In this document: one piece after another, positions 25,796 through 39,593 of the stretch
Layout: each line of letters starts with the position of its first letter
Numbering within the stretch: the stretch's first letter is position 1
Assembly: GCA_005784505.1 (NCBI GenBank)
Contig: VCAZ01000117.1
Span: forward strand, 954,501-1,018,500
Length of the DNA: 64,000 bases
Reading direction: 5' to 3'
Source: Bagarius yarrelli
Taxonomy: Eukaryota > Chordata > Actinopteri > Siluriformes > Sisoridae
Translations under genes and position numbers: made by a program
Notes under the pieces: generated by a model
What the model was told of the DNA's origin: nothing
Databases searched by the model: none
What the model saw: only the letters and a program-made list of their open reading frames with translations

Positions 25796-27166
25796 TGTTA
25801 AGCCACAGGCAGTCAGTCACTTAGGCCATAATTACAAACTAAAGAGCGTTCTGATAAGCGTCTGTACACGCTTTAGCACAGCATGGGGTGCTAGAAGAAA
25901 AAGGGACAAGTGTTTAGAGCTTTAAAAAAAAAGGGCCTGAGGAGATTAGGAGACCTCCTGCCGCGCCATGAAACCGTAGCGACTCACTTTGCTTCTATTA
26001 TACCACACTAATGAGGATGATGGCTCGTGGATAAATACGAGCTCTAATTCGACTCAAATGTCATCGTGGAGAAGCAGGTCTGCATTAGCTGGATAAAGCT
26101 TTTAAAAGATTAGACGCTTTTTTTCGCGGTCAGATAATATAAAATGTGAAGCTAAAGCACTATAATAAAAGTATTACATTCTGCCTTGCCACTCTGATTG
26201 ACTGGGTGGCTTTATATATCTGTTTTTTCCTTGTCACTGGCTTGACATTTATTTTTATTTTATTTTTAATGTATTTGCATTTAAAGTCTAAATCTTATTA
26301 TGGTAATAATTTTGGGTGTTCATCTAAATCTCAACGCTTAGTGTGAAGGACAGACAGACAGACAGACAGATGGGCAGATTGATGAATAGACGGATGGATG
26401 GACAGGTAGATATATGAACATATATATTGATGGATGGATAGATAGATAGTTATACAGAGAGGCGAATGGGCGGGTTGATAGGTGGATAGATGACTGATAG
26501 ATAGATCGATGGACAGCTGAATAGAGAAATGGATGGATGGATGGATGGATGGATGGATGGATGGATGGATGGATGGATGGATGGATGGATGGAAAGATGA
26601 TGACAGATGGACAGCTGAATAGATAGATGGGCGTATGAATAGATGGACAGCTGGATAGATAGATAGACGGAAAGATGGATGGATGGATGGATGGATGGAT
26701 GGATTGAGGGATAGACAGTTAGATAGATAAATAAACCGATAGACACAAGAGTAGATAGATGAACAGATGGATGGATAGATGAAGGGATAGAAAAGTAGAT
26801 AGATAAATAGACTGATAGATACATGAGTAGATAGATGGACAGATGGAGGGATGGATGGATGGATGGATGGATGGAATATAGAATATGATAACAAACACAG
26901 TTAAAACAGCTTTTACACGTCACACATTCAGGCAGACATAAATAATCTTTTAGTCATACAGGCACAATCATCAATCATGTTTGTGTGTGTGCGTGTGTGC
27001 ATGTGTGTTTCAGATGCAATGGCTGCCCCGTCGCCAGCAAAGAGTATTGGTGACCCAGGCATCACACCTCTCTCCCCTACACACACAGTGGTGAGCCTCT
27101 TTATCCTGTCTCTGTTATAATGGCAAAGGTCAGTGTGTGAATCCTTTAACTCTTTCTCTGTCTTAT

Positions 27167-27203
<37 letters not shown>

Positions 27204-30045
27204 GTCTTTCTGCACAGAAGGACACAGAACAGAATGAAACATCGAGTCACTCGTTTGTGGTTGTGGTGGCCATCGACTTTGGCACCACCTCCAGCGGTTA
27301 TGCGTACGCTTTCACCAAGGAGCCAGAGTGCATCCACACCATGAGGTGAGACACACCATGAGGTGAGACACACCACGACACACCATGGGGTGAGAGTAAC
27401 ACAGCCAGAAGGAACGATAAATTAAAGTATTTTACATTAAACACTTAAAAACTGAACCTGCTAGTCAAGCAGCAGAATAAACTCTGATCCAGCAGCACAA
27501 GTAACTGCTGGACTGGAACCAGTGATGTCAGAGAATGACATCATTTTGTCACCATGACAACTGAAAACTGCGTTTCGATTTAAGTCTGCTAAACATATAA
27601 TATAAAATTAAAATACCAGCCCATTTGTGTAGACTAAAGTTTATTCAGTTTTTCTTTTAGTCGTGCATTCTTCTTTAATTCCTTTTCTTCTTTACTCTTT
27701 CTCTCATTCCCTTCCCTTATTCCCTCTGTCTCTTGTTATCTCTTTCTCTCTCTCTCTCTCTGTAACTCTCTGTCTTTTCTCTCTGTGTCTCGCTGTCTGT
27801 AACTCTCACCTCTCTCTCTCACTCTCTCTCTCTTTTCTCTCCGTCTCTCTCTTTCTCTTTTACCTTTTTTTTCTTTCTACATCTCTCTCACCTATTGATT
27901 TTTTTCTTTATCAGTATATCTGTGTCTTATTTACTGTTTTTTCTGTTTGTTTCCTTCGCTTTTTGTCTGCCTGCCCCTCCTCTTCACTTTCCTTTCTATA
28001 TCTCTCTATATCTTACTCATTAGCTATTTCTTATTGACTCTGTCTGTCTGTCTATCTGTCTGTCCTTCTCTTTCTTCTTACGTTTGTCTCTTTTGCTTTG
28101 ACTGTCTGTCTCTTTTTCACTCTCTTTGGTCTTGTCTATATTTGTTCTATTTTTCTCTCTATTTCTTTCTGTCTCTCTCGCTCTCTCTCTCTCTCCTCCC
28201 TCGCTTTCTCTCTACCACTCCGATCCAGTCTAATACACCAGAGTAATTCTTTAGCTCAGCTTCTGGTTCACTCTCTATTTCTGTCTTACTCATTTGTCTC
28301 TTTAGATGCCGACACACTATTTCAAATTTATTTATAGAAATAGGTGTGTGTGTGAGAGAGAGAGAGTGAGAGAGGGAGAGAGAGAGAGAGGGAGAGAGGG
28401 AGAGAAAGAAAGAGAAAGAATGTGCAGGTATGTGTATATCTAAAACCAGCAAATCAGCTGCCCCAAAGCGTTCACCTAACCTTTGACCTCCAGAGGTCAA
28501 TTTGACACTTGTGCACTTCCTTAAAGAGATAAACAAACAGCTGAACATGATAATAAATAGATGCAGTGATTATACAGATGGCATTCCTCTGAAATTAGCC
28601 AGGAATTCCATATTTCTGGAAATGTAAATTTGCCTGCTTGTCTTCTGAGAACAGTGTTTTTCCTACTAAACACAATAAATACTTTAGTTGAAAGTTGAAA
28701 TGAATGTTATGTCTTTATGCTCTTGTTAAATAACAGCATTTGTCATCTGTCTGTTTGTTTAAATCATTAAAAAACAGTCGTAATACAAGTCCAGAAAGAT
28801 AACATATGTAAATGAGAGCATTGATATCAACCTGTGATTTGCCTTAAAGCTGGGACTACTTTCAGAGCTGCTGGTTTAGAAAATAATAAAAATAAATAAA
28901 AAAACAACACTTTTGACCAATCAGGGCTTGGAACATCAGCAGTGCTGTGGTTTAACGCTTCAACCTGTAAAATCAGGTGGTAAGAAGTTAAACAGGTTTA
29001 TTTTTTTATACTTTTGCTTGAGAAATAATATTTGAGCGCTTCATTATGGCTCTGACAATAGAGTTGACGCCACTAATATAACACAAATGTCACAATTCTT
29101 GATAAAGTATATTAGCCATATTAAAAAAGGATGTTAAAAGAATGGAAAAGACGTAATTAAAGCATTTTTTTAATTAACGTGTTTAACGACAACATTTATT
29201 AAGCATATATAGAGCCTAAAAGTCAGTTAAAGCATTTCCTGGTTTTAAATCGTAACTCCGAACAACAAACCTACACGAGTCCTTACATGCTCCTGGTGTT
29301 TTTAGTGCTAATGCATATTATTTATAAGGTGTGGTGTGTAAGATGTTGAAACTGTCATGTAGGTCAGATCAGCTGGGAACACGCTCTCGCTTGATTGGCT
29401 GTTGGAGTAGCCATTCGCACTGAACTGATTCCTCTTATAAAAATAGCCCTGAATAATTTAAGACTGTAAGTAAGTGTGTGTGAGTGCAGGTGAGAGTGTG
29501 CGAGTGTATAAGCGAGTGTGTAATCATTGGAATGCAAGTGTGCAAGTAGTATATGTGTGTGTAAGAAATGTGTGTTTGAAAGTGTGTGTGTGCAGGTTAC
29601 AGAATCGTTAAAGCCTACCTGTTGTAATTTATTACATCCTTTTCTAAAACTTGCATTATGTATAAAACACAACCGACACACACACACACACGTACACAGC
29701 CAAATACTTATTGATCAGAGACAGATTGATGGATGTGTTTCTGTTGCTAGGCGCTGGGAGGGGGGTGACCCGGGTGTATCCAATCAGAAGACACCGACCA
29801 CCATTCTGCTCAGTCCAGACAAGAAGTTCCACAGCTTTGGTTACGCAGCGAGAGACTTTTACCATGATCTGGATCCCGCTGAGTCGAAACAGTGGCTCTA
29901 CCTGGAGAAGTTTAAAATGAAACTTCACACCACTGCGGTATACAAACACACACATACACACACACACACACTTGCCCTATAGAAAAGAATACACTCCTTT
30001 AGATGGGGTATAAAGAAGATTATATTGCAATGTATAACAACATAT

Positions 30046-30101
<56 letters not shown>

Positions 30102-30937
30102 ATAATTCTGTTATATGGTAATAATTTGTCTTACAGTGACAGGGAAAAATTATTTGATCGTAATTTTGTACGTATTGGTCGGTTTATTCTAACACTGAGA
30201 AACAGAGTAACAACAAAAACATCCAGAAAAGACACATTTCAAAAAAAGTTGATCTGGATTTTATTGAGAGAAATAAGTTTTTGATCCCTCTGCCAAAACA
30301 CTTGGTACTCTGTGGCAAAACCCTTGTCGGCAGTCACAGAGGTCAGACATTTCTTGTAGTTGGCCACATCTCAGAAGGGATTTTGTCCCACTCTTCTTTG
30401 CAGAGCTTCTCCAAGTCACTGATGCTGACTTTTGCCAACTAGAACCTTCAGCTCTCTCCATTGATTTCTTATAGGATTATGGTCTGGAGACTGGCTAGGC
30501 CACTATAGGACCTTATTGTGGTACTTCTTCAGCCAATCCTTTGTTGCCTTGGCTGTGTGTTTTGGGTCTGAAATATCCATCCACAACCCATTTTCAATGT
30601 CCTGCCTGAAGAAAGTAAGCAGGGGGACCTTGCAGGGGGACCTTGTGGGCGCTGCAGGATTTCAGTCCCTTATTGCGTATTTTATATATTTTAAACTGAC
30701 TTCTTTTCATAGTTTAGTCGGTTTAGCCTATATTTCTGAGCAATCTACTTTGCTGGACTGCATTTAAGCTATGATTTATGAAAACACTCACACGTGATCA
30801 AGAGCATTAGTACTGATTAGTCAGTACTGCTAAGTAACACAAATAAGGGATTCGTTCTCATGTGCATATGTTTTATTAGGTAGGATTTCATTTGAGGGAA
30901 TTTATACACAGAATGTTATACTGTTGGTTTATATATA

Positions 30938-30975
<38 letters not shown>

Positions 30976-33134
30976 CATTATTAAATAATTTCTATAACGT
31001 ATTCGAAGACATACGGCTGTCTATTCACACATTAAATAGCATTCATATGGCTTTACTTGTTTATTTTTCCATCACAGAATCTGTCCATCGACACCGACCT
31101 CCATGCAGCCAATGGGAAGAAAGTGAAGGCTTTGGATATATTTGCCTACGCGCTGGCCTTCTTCAAGGAACAGGCTCTCAAAGTAAATCATATTTTTCTG
31201 TATATCTCTGTGTGTCATTTCCTTGTGCTCTGTCTTACATTGTGCTACACTGTAATTGGCCACAGGAGCTAAGCGACCAGGCGGGGGCGGAGTTTGATAA
31301 CGCTGACGTCAGATGGGTCATCACTGTTCCAGCCATATGGAAAATGCCGGCAAAGCAGTTCATGAGAGAGGCTGCGTATAAGGTACAGACAAACACACAC
31401 ACACACACAGAATTAGTTTTTCCTCTTTCAGTTTATTCTTTATTTTTATGTATATTATACAGCACAGTGAATCTTTTCATATGCCAGCATTGATAGCTGG
31501 GGTCAGAGCGCAGGGTCAGCCATGATATGGCACTCCTGAAGTATAGGAGTCTGGGTTAATGGTCTTCTTGGTCAAGAGCCTAATGGTGGTGATCTGGCTG
31601 GGGTGGTGGGGCTTTAATCATAATTTCTGACCAACAACTTAGTGCCTGAACCGACTTAACCGTCTGAGCCACCACTGCCCCATTTCTTAGACACTCCAAC
31701 AAACAGACCGTCACTTTCATTCCACAACCACTTTATTAGTGTAAAAGTGGTAGCGCAGTGGTTAAGATGTTGGACTGTTAACTGGAGGATCAGGGTTAAA
31801 TTCCCAGCTCCATTAATTTGCCACTGTTGGGCCCCTAAGCAAGGCCCAATTGCTCAGTTGTATAAAAGAGATAAATGTAAGTCGCTCTGGATAAAAGCGT
31901 TTGCCAAATGCTGTAAATGTAAATTAGTGCTGCTTCTGTCCTCTGTTTTACTTTTTATTTTTTATGATGCGGAGAACAAATCAGGGTTCGAGCTCCAGTT
32001 TGTAAATGCCAAACTGCTGTTTTTGAGCCCTTCACCCTTTCCCTGCTTAACCGTGTGGATTGAACCCCAAGCTGGGAGATGCAAGAAAACACATTTCACT
32101 ATGCAGTAAAGTATATGTTCGATAAATAAAGACTTGTATAGCTATTTAACACACCCCTTTCGGACGTTAGGTTTGGACGTAGGTGCGACGATAAAAACAC
32201 TTTATTTAGATAACTGACCAGACACGACTTTCATACATTCACATTTGTGGTATTTGTCAGATGCTCTTATCTAAAGCGACTTACATTTATCATTCATCCA
32301 ACTCCAACTCCAAGGTTTAGGGCCTTGTTCAGGGGCCCAGCAGCAGCTTGGTGGTGCTGGGAATTAATTCCATGATCTTCCAAACAGCAGGCCAACACTT
32401 TACACTGAACTGCTATTTACAAACAGAGGGTCTGGATTCTATAGCAGATTTTAGCCACTGACATGTAAAGCAGTTTCATTGTCATGTTTAGCAGAAATTA
32501 ACTATAAACTCAATGTCCATTTTTAAAAAATTGTCAAACGCACTTAGCTTCAACACAACGGATTTCATAACAGATTTGTTTACAGAAAAAGCTTAAAGTA
32601 TTAAACAGAGGCTCAAGTATAGTGACTTTTCAGGATCCTGAAAGAATTTCCAGTTTTCTCTTGTCATATTCACCACACATTCGGCCAATGGCTCATGGGC
32701 GTGGTGTCTATGGCTTAGACTACATCTAAATGACCACCCGTTTTTCCTCTTTCCCTCCGCTCTACATTTTTGTCTCTAGTTTTAGCTTAGTATTTAATTC
32801 AGCCACCTAGTGGAAATGTTGGGCATTACAGCAGTCCTGTAGCTCCATCTAATGATGCTTTGCAGAGAAGGTGCGAAATGATGCTAAAGCTGCATTTTTT
32901 AATAACAAACATTAAGGAGATCAAGAGCAAAGGTCCAAAAGAGAAAGAAAAAGTAATAGAAAAAAAAGCAGTCCGAGGAATAATGGAAAAGGAAATATAA
33001 GTAGGGATGAGAAGGGGAAAGGGTTATAAGAGGTGATTCCACCCTTTTGAGGACACTTTCTTAGACGGTGAAAACAGACACAGACATAATGTATGGCTCT
33101 TTCTCCCCACCCGATGCAGTATAAAACTGCATTG

Positions 33135-33173
<39 letters not shown>

Positions 33174-36100
33174 TAAGGAGACAAGATTATGAAAAAGAAA
33201 GTATTAAACAGTTATGAAAAAAAAGAGACAATGCAAAAGAGGGGGTCGAAAGAAGACCTCATTTTATGGAAAGAAAGCCAGCCTGAGTAAATTAGAGAGG
33301 ATGGATGGATATATATAGATGAATGGAAAGATTAATGACAGGATGATTGGATAAAGAATGAATGAATAGAAGGATTGATGAATGGATGAATAAAAGAGGA
33401 TGAAGAAAGTCTGGTGGATAAAAGAATGGATAATACAAGGATGGATAAATGAATGGAAGAATGGATAAAAGGATAGATGGATAAACGAATAGATTAATAA
33501 ATGAAAGGATGGATGAATAAAAGGATAGTTGAAGTTGGATAGATATAATAATGGATTAATGAAAGAACGGTTGGGTAAAAGGATAGGTAGATAAAAGGAA
33601 GATGTATGAATGAAGGGATGGATGGATAAAAGGATAGATATGAAAGGAAGTTAGATAAAAATGTGGATGGATATAATAATGGATAAATAAAAGGATGGTT
33701 GGATAAAAGGATAGATGGATAAACGTCTACATGGACACACAGACCCTGCAGTGTGTAGGGTTGTAAGGCGTGGCTGTGGCCTAGATGCTAAAAGGGAGGG
33801 GGGACTGTTACGGTAAGAGAAGATAATTACAGATAGAGGACAGAGACAGAGTGAGAGAGAAAGAGAGAGAGAGACATGGGAAGTGAGAACTGCACTCTAG
33901 GGAGCACTGGTATAAAAATGTCTCACTCTGTCTGTCTATAATAATCACAGAGGCCTCAAACAGTGTCTAAAAAACACTTATAAAACACTCTATTTTATTA
34001 CAAAACTTAAGAAGAAATCGTAAGACAAACAAGGCATCGAGAAATCCCTAACTTGCAAAAAATGTATATTCGTGCTCAACAACAACATAATATAACAATA
34101 CTAATAGTAAAAATATATAATAATAATAATAATAATGTAATAATAATGGTAATAATAGTATAATGATAATAGTAGTAAAATAGTGATATTAATCGTAATA
34201 ATGTAGTGATTAATAATATAATATAATAGTAATAATAGAATATTAATAGTAATAATAATAGTAATAATAAGAAGGATAGATGAGTCATATGTTAAATCAT
34301 TTACCGTTCAGTACTTGGCTTACACACTTATCCAAACTGATATACATTTCTTTATTTGTTGAGCAGTTAAGGGTTATAGGTCTTGTTTCGTGGCCCAGCA
34401 GTGGCAGATTTATGGTTCTGGGAATCGAACCCATGATCCTCCCGTCAGCAGTCTTACACTCACTTCACTATGGCTTAATTATTTACTGTTAGTGGTAATT
34501 AATAACCTAATAATCCTTATAACTGCAAGCACTGAGATGTTTTGATGTGGTGTTATATGTGGTGAAAGAGAATGCGAATCCTGAATATGTTGTGAGTTTT
34601 CTCGCCGTCTGTGTGGTGGTTGTGTTTAGGCAGGACTGGCCTCACGAGACACTCCCGAACAGCTCATCATCTCACTGGAGCCTGAAGCCGCATCCATCTA
34701 CTGCCGTAAGCTCCGCCTACATCAGATGGTCGACCTCAGCGATAAGATGTCCATCAATGGCTACAACTCGACTGAGAACGTGGGGGCGGGGATGGCGCAG
34801 GGTTGGTACAACATACTTTCACACACACACACCTGAATTCTGAGTATAAAAAAAAAAAAAAAATTCATTCTTACAGGAACTTAATGTCTTTGAACACTAA
34901 AGCCAGAGAATTCGTCAGAGAATTGTTTTATGATGAACAAAAGATTTAAAGGCAGTGTGTAAGTGATTAACACAACATGAGGTCATATTTATTTTATGAC
35001 TTAACGTCAGAAAATTCCGGGTGAAAAGTACATAGTAAAGTGTGCACAGATCTTTAGAGCAGTTTTTTTCTTTCTTTTTTAATTTAATGAAAGTGTTTTA
35101 CAGTTTAGGCAAAAATGTGACGAATAAGCTGAAAAATAAACTAAAACCTTTGTAAAAATGAACAACATTTCTTTTGTCATTGTAGATTTCAGCTCTCGAG
35201 TAACAATAAATAAAACTATGTAATTATATTTGAACATAGTGTAACACAGGCTATTTTACCTGTTCGCTGGACAAGCATGGTTTCTGCGTTTGCTGATTAT
35301 TTCAGCTTAGTCAATAAATTTTTGTGTATAGTGTGTTTTCTCATTACGTCATGAATGTAGAAGTGGGTCATATTGGTGAACATACGGGTATCTCCAATAT
35401 GGCCGCGCATTCAGATAACTGACCAAACTGTAATATTAAAACACTCTATAGCGACAGTATTTACAACACCAGTAACAGGCAATTGTGCTTATCAAACACA
35501 TGTGGAAACCATGAGCGAATGTTTCATGATGTTACTTTAACTTTTAGTGGAAGGATCTAATAGCAATCCCCAAAAAAACATTAGTAAAGGGATTCAGGAA
35601 TCAGCATAAAACCTGTGCAGATCTGCTAAATCTGTGTGGTGACCCTGACCAGGAAGCAATTAAAACAAACAGCAAGGAAGTGACTGCTGGTTTATTTTAA
35701 ATCTCTATTATCTTGCAGTATTTTTCTTAGGCTGTCTTGCTTGCTTGTGATTCCTGCAGGTATTTCCGGAGAGGGGCTTAAAAATATTTTAATGCAATAA
35801 TCAGTTCTGCTAGTTAATGTAGGGCAATTACACACATTTTAGAATCGATATTTAGCGAACGCAGAAATTTCTTTTACACAAATTACAACAGCTAGATACA
35901 ATATTTAATTTATTTATATTGAAATTAAATTCATTTTGGAATCCCACTGACGAATATTTATGTCAGATGATTACAGCAGTGTCCTGCGGGTGATATCAGC
36001 AAGGTTTATACTGCCACACTGAAAAACATCCAAGTCCAAAAACATGCATAGATTGATTGGACTTTCTAAAGTTACTGTGTGTTGGAAATCTGACCCTCAA

Positions 36101-37152
36101 TTAAATTCCATCGAAAACAGATAGACTTTACAAATAAAACAAAATAAAAGTAATCACATAAATGTGTACTGAATTACACAACTGGGTTTTTTTTTTCAGA
36201 ACACAAAATATATAGTTGTCTAAAGATAATTTAGAATTACAGCTAAATGACACTGGTGCATCCATAATAAAAAGAATAAGACAAGGATTGGTAGATGTTA
36301 AATTTTCACACACTGTGGTTACTTTCGGATGTGTTGCACCACAGTGCTGCTGGAAATTGGCCTGCCGGTAACACACACGCACAGGCAGCTCAGAAGAGCT
36401 GCTCAAATAAAATTGCTCAAAGTAAATTGAAATCATTGCCAGTCTGGGGTGAGAGAGCCTTTAGCCTACAGAAGTGCATTACTAAATCCTCATTATAACC
36501 AGAGGCGGTGCTGCTGAAACCCTGTTTTTAAAAAAAGTGACTATGGATTTTACATTTATTCATGTGAAGTACATCATTGATATCTTTCCTCCGACTCTGC
36601 ATTCCTGGAGGAGGTGTGATAGGACCTTGATTTAGGGAGTTTGCCTGGTTTACAAACTACACATTAATAAACTGATAATAATATAATATTAATAAAGTTT
36701 TGCGGAACAGACGATATGTTGACTAAATATTCTATAAAACAGGAAAGACGAGCAGTCAGTGCACAGATGCTGTGTTTTATATCAATAAAGTCAGAATTAA
36801 GGAATTAATCATTAAAAAAATCTTCCACACTGACTAGTTCATTTTTTGGAATTAATGTTGGCTAGCTATCTAGAAAGCTAGCTAACATTGAAGTTATTCA
36901 ATGTTATTGTTATTCAATTTTATAAGATAACCTTAACCACATTATGAAATATTTGGTGGAGGATCATTAGTGCAAAATTGATTAAATAAATTAATTTCAT
37001 GATGAAAAGTTTGGATTGGTCGATGCTTTTTCTTTCTCTCTGCCATCCTGTTGCCTTGCTGCGCTAAAGTTACACCAACATGCACAGCTTCATGAGCACG
37101 TTTTCTTCCACCTCCTCACTTATACAAACAACCCCCCCTCTCTCTCTCTCTT

Positions 37153-37211
<59 letters not shown>

Positions 37212-39478
37212 TGTCTCTGTGTCAATAATCAGCCAAGGAACACGTGCGTCGCAACCGGCAGAGTCGCACCTTTCTGGTGGAAAATGTCGTAGGAGAGCTT
37301 TGGTCCGAACTCAGCGAAGGTAGAGATTTCCTGCTTTCTCTTTTTCTATCTCTATCTCTGTTTCATTTTCTCTCTCTCTTTCTTCCTTCTTTCTTAATGT
37401 TTCTTTGTTTCTGTCTGTTGATGTGACATTTTTTTCAAATATGGAATGAAATCCTGCTTCCTTTTTTTACTTATACCCACTGCCGCCAGTCTGCCACTGT
37501 TTTGTCCTTAAGAAAGACCCTTAACCCTTCCTTCTCCAGGGGTTCTGTATCATAGCTGACCCTGCGTTCTGACCCCAACTTTCTAAGATGGGACATGGGA
37601 AGAAACAAATTTTACTGTGCTGTAAAGTCTATGTGACAAAGACATTTACATAATACACAAGTATTAACTATTCTTATGGCAATGATTTATAACAAAAAAA
37701 ATCAAAAAGAAATTCTTTATTCTCTTTATCAATACAGTGAAGGGGTTCTAAGATTGAATTAATGGCTGCTAAAGAACAGAAAATGTAGTCCTTATTTATA
37801 AAATATATTCCACAGCATGACGGTACTGTAAGAATATGTAACCTGTTTGTAAACGGAAGGACCAGTACATTGGCATGATAATTAATAGAGAAATGTAAGT
37901 TAGATAGAAAAACAAATATGTACCGTAGATGTGGAAGATGGAGAGGTTAATGGACAGATGAATAAAGAGAGATGCTACACAGGTAGTTGGACACCTCATC
38001 CACTCATATTTCTGTGCACTAAAAATAAAGCTCTTTCACCAGAAGCAAGATTGAGATCTGAAGTAGGACATTAACCCCTTGGTCCTATTTTTTCACCTAT
38101 TATTAATCTTCTAAAATTAAAATTAAATTTTTTGTACGTCTTGGGCTAGATGAACGTCTAAGCAGATGCTTAGAGCGTTTCCACATTATGATAATCTTCA
38201 CCATTAAACACTAAAATTGTCTGCTGTAGGGACTCAAAGGCATTTTTTATAATTGTGTTATAATAAAGCTTTTAAGAAAGATTTAATGATAGACTAAATG
38301 TGTGTCAAAACTTTTAGTATAATTTAACCCTATGTACTATATTTAGGAATAGATTTAGACTAAATACTGTCTGTGTCAATGTTCAACACACTTAGTGTGT
38401 ATTGAAGCTTCTGCTGGACATTTCTAACATTACACAGACCGGTTAAATGTCCGTGAGTGTCTTGTGGGTCAAATGTCTGTATCTAACCACATTATTACTG
38501 CTACTTTATTTTTTTTTTCTGACTCAACATGTTGTCAGTTATAGTTCTATAGGTATATGTTCATATGATGACCTCTCATGGCTTCTCCTTCCTGTTCCCA
38601 GGTGACAGGTATGTGGTGGTGGATTGTGGAGGAGGGACGGTGGACCTGACAGTTCATCAGATCCGCATGCCTGAAGGTCACTTGAAGGAACTTTACAAGG
38701 CATCAGGTGAGACGCTGGTTTATTACGTGCATTTAGGAGCCTAATATAGTATTTTAGTATATTAGGTTGGAATTAAACAAAGATAAAACTATAAAAAGCA
38801 AACAAATTGAAGATTAAGATGATCCTAAGCACTCGAACACAACAAAAAGGCATGAAATGTGTGTTTGTGTGTGTCAGAACATTATAGTCCTTTCATATTT
38901 TGATGATGAAGAGATGATAATGCATAAAAAAACCCACATACTGAGTAAATCTTGTGGGTTGGTTATTAATTAGACAACAGCTAACATTGCTAACACACTA
39001 TTGGGCTTTAAAGCCATGTTGTATAAATATCATGACAGTTTGTGTGTTTAGGGATGGGCATTGGATTAAATTATGTTAATTGATTATCAGAAAACTTAAA
39101 GATCAAATATCGATTAATCAGTAATTTATAAAATTGTTTAAAAAAAAATACCAAAAAAATCACAATGAAATCCGTGTTCAGTTTTTTCAGGGTTTTACGG
39201 TTCTATTTGTAATAGTTGCGGGTTATAATTAATGAAATTACAGAAGCTTCTCTAAAAAAAGGTTGCAGAAAATGTGATGCTTGTTTAAGGTGTTTTGCTG
39301 CAATAAAAATGTGGTATTTACTGTAAATTGCAGCAGCACAATGCATGCTGGGTAGCAGTCTGAAAGCTGTATATCTGTGGTTGGCACTTTGCCGCATTGC
39401 TTCAACTGTCTGTCTTTACTTTCTGCTATGAAACATTGCTCTCACAGACCTGTGCCTGTAACGTTGGTAAAATTGATC

Positions 39479-39550
<72 letters not shown>

Positions 39551-39552
39551 TC

Positions 39553-39593
<41 letters not shown>

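Larger units (their letters stand above)
8599..27013 (+). other. hspa12a: hspa12a intron 1 (18.4 kb)
   Basis: Bounded by the exon 1 donor GTATGA and the exon 2 acceptor TTTCAG. Holds SINEs, a Tigger-like element, two copies of an element with ACACTGCA-type inverted termini, a Tc1 relic, long pyrimidine/purine tracts and a GATG/GATA array, with unique-looking stretches at about 8.6-10.9, 11.2-12.8 and 24.2-26.1 kb. No additional exon is convincing. Confidence 0.7.
27346..29750 (+). other. hspa12a: hspa12a intron 3
   Basis: Holds tandem copies of the donor region at the start, a pyrimidine tract (27.66-28.21 kb), a purine tract (28.34-28.42 kb) and unique AT-rich DNA; no exon seen. Confidence 0.8.
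31383..34629 (+). other. hspa12a: hspa12a intron 6
   Basis: Contains a CA run at the donor, family 2 and family 1 SINEs, a GT run, a GGAT-type array and a TAA array; no exon seen. Confidence 0.8.

Noticed and set aside
26331..26923. Frames of 157 and 187 residues rich in SIHPSIHPS on the minus strand
   Set aside because: Translation of ATGG/ATAG tandem repeats; no exon signals or domain.
27019..27090. ATG at 27019 as the main start of hspa12a
   Set aside because: In frame and possible for an alternative transcript, but the exon has a good acceptor directly before it and an upstream exon with a human-like N-terminus fits in phase.
27663..28548. Frames of 79-129 residues in intron 3
   Set aside because: Polypyrimidine and polypurine tracts inside a proven intron.
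31747..32109. 120-residue frame ([13 protein letters not shown]...)
   Set aside because: Reads through a family 1 SINE; similar frames appear at other SINE copies.
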